Origin: an uncultured Paracoccaceae bacterium
GTDB lineage: Bacteria > Pseudomonadota > Alphaproteobacteria > Rhodobacterales > Rhodobacteraceae
Assembly (NCBI GenBank): GCA_951812615.1
Contig: CATOSU010000001.1
Span: 930,001-994,000 of the forward strand
Length of the DNA: 64,000 nucleotides
Reading direction: 5' to 3'
In this document: positions 63,850 through 64,000 of the stretch, piece by piece
Numbering within the stretch: the stretch's first letter is position 1
Layout: each line of letters opens with the position of its first letter
Notes under the pieces: model-generated
The model's database searches: none
The model's input: only the letters and a program-made list of their open reading frames with translations
What the model was told of the DNA's origin: nothing
Translations under genes and position numbers: made by a program

Positions 63850-64000
63850 CAGCAAAAGTGTCCTTTCGGGCATTCGAATACGATCAAAGCAGGTCCGACG
63901 CGAGGTCCCTGAAAGCCCTGTGGATGAGCCAATCGAGCTGGATCAATCCCAATAGCAATATTTAACGAAAGTGCTGTTAGCACGCCGATCAATGTTGCTC
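63850..64000 (-). other. Region upstream of nuoK; unidentified open frame at the window edge
   Basis: 151 nt, clearly less GC-rich than the rest. On the minus strand a frame is open from the window edge ([20 protein letters not shown], ending in FECPKGHFC) and its TGA overlaps the nuoK start codon by one base. It does not look like the C-terminus of NuoJ. It may be a small inserted gene or chance; the edge prevents a decision. AAAGGA about 12 nt before nuoK is the only ribosome-site candidate. Confidence 0.3.

Overview
The window is typical chromosomal DNA of an alphaproteobacterium, most likely a member of the Rhodobacteraceae (Roseobacter group). The evidence is uniformly high GC, an RpoH sigma factor very close in sequence to Rhodobacter RpoHI, and small family-specific proteins such as DUF6476 and DUF4169. 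The order nuoK-nuoL-nuoM-nuoN-birA-coaX-rnj and frr-uppS-cdsA-dxr-rseP-bamA-ompH points the same way. About 62 protein genes are supported. I see no rRNA, tRNA, CRISPR array, transposase or prophage.

Layout. 1-7.1 kb: an SUV3-like helicase (cut by the window edge), a TPR protein, an SCP2 protein, an alpha/beta hydrolase, and the ligase-associated exonuclease plus ATP-dependent DNA ligase pair. 7.4-11.8 kb: oligoendopeptidase F, an HNH endonuclease, an endonuclease V domain fused to an unknown N-terminal domain through an acidic linker, a YigZ-like protein and a DksA-type zinc-finger protein. 11.8-17.7 kb: an oxidoreductase, an M19 dipeptidase, a THUMP methyltransferase, rpoH with a recognisable heat-shock-type promoter, an RluA-type pseudouridine synthase and a DUF6476 protein. 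17.9-24.9 kb: small envelope proteins, fumC with three small followers, a P450 overlapping a membrane serine-hydrolase-like gene, ccdA and tusA. 24.9-33.7 kb: the minus-strand translation/envelope cluster pyrH-frr-uppS-cdsA-dxr-rseP-(41-aa gene)-bamA-ompH. 33.9-41.6 kb: miaA, then a complete peptide-type ABC transporter. 41.7-50.8 kb: VOC and monooxygenase genes, a TPR-sulfotransferase, a lytic transglycosylase, ssb, a site-2 protease, a DNA alkylation repair protein, an SDR, a Hint-domain protein, an NTF2-like protein and an orphan BrnA-like protein. 50.9-64 kb: prfC, a glycosyltransferase, a DEAD-box helicase, RNase J, coaX, birA and nuoN-M-L-K.

Several groups work together. UppS, CdsA and Dxr supply isoprenoid and phospholipid precursors. 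RseP, BamA and OmpH act in envelope stress and outer-membrane assembly. The four transporter genes form one uptake system. NuoK-N form the membrane arm of complex I. Repair functions are scattered: exonuclease/ligase, endonuclease V, a DNA alkylation repair protein and SSB.

The most distinctive structural signal is not a gene. It is a recurring set of short near-perfect palindromes placed at or across stop codons (5.4, 15.2, 21.0, 21.15, 49.9 and 58.4 kb). There are also two different dispersed intergenic repeat families, each present twice, and one copy of each sits inside the ABC transporter operon. The most distinctive protein is the acidic-linker endonuclease V fusion next to the HNH nuclease.
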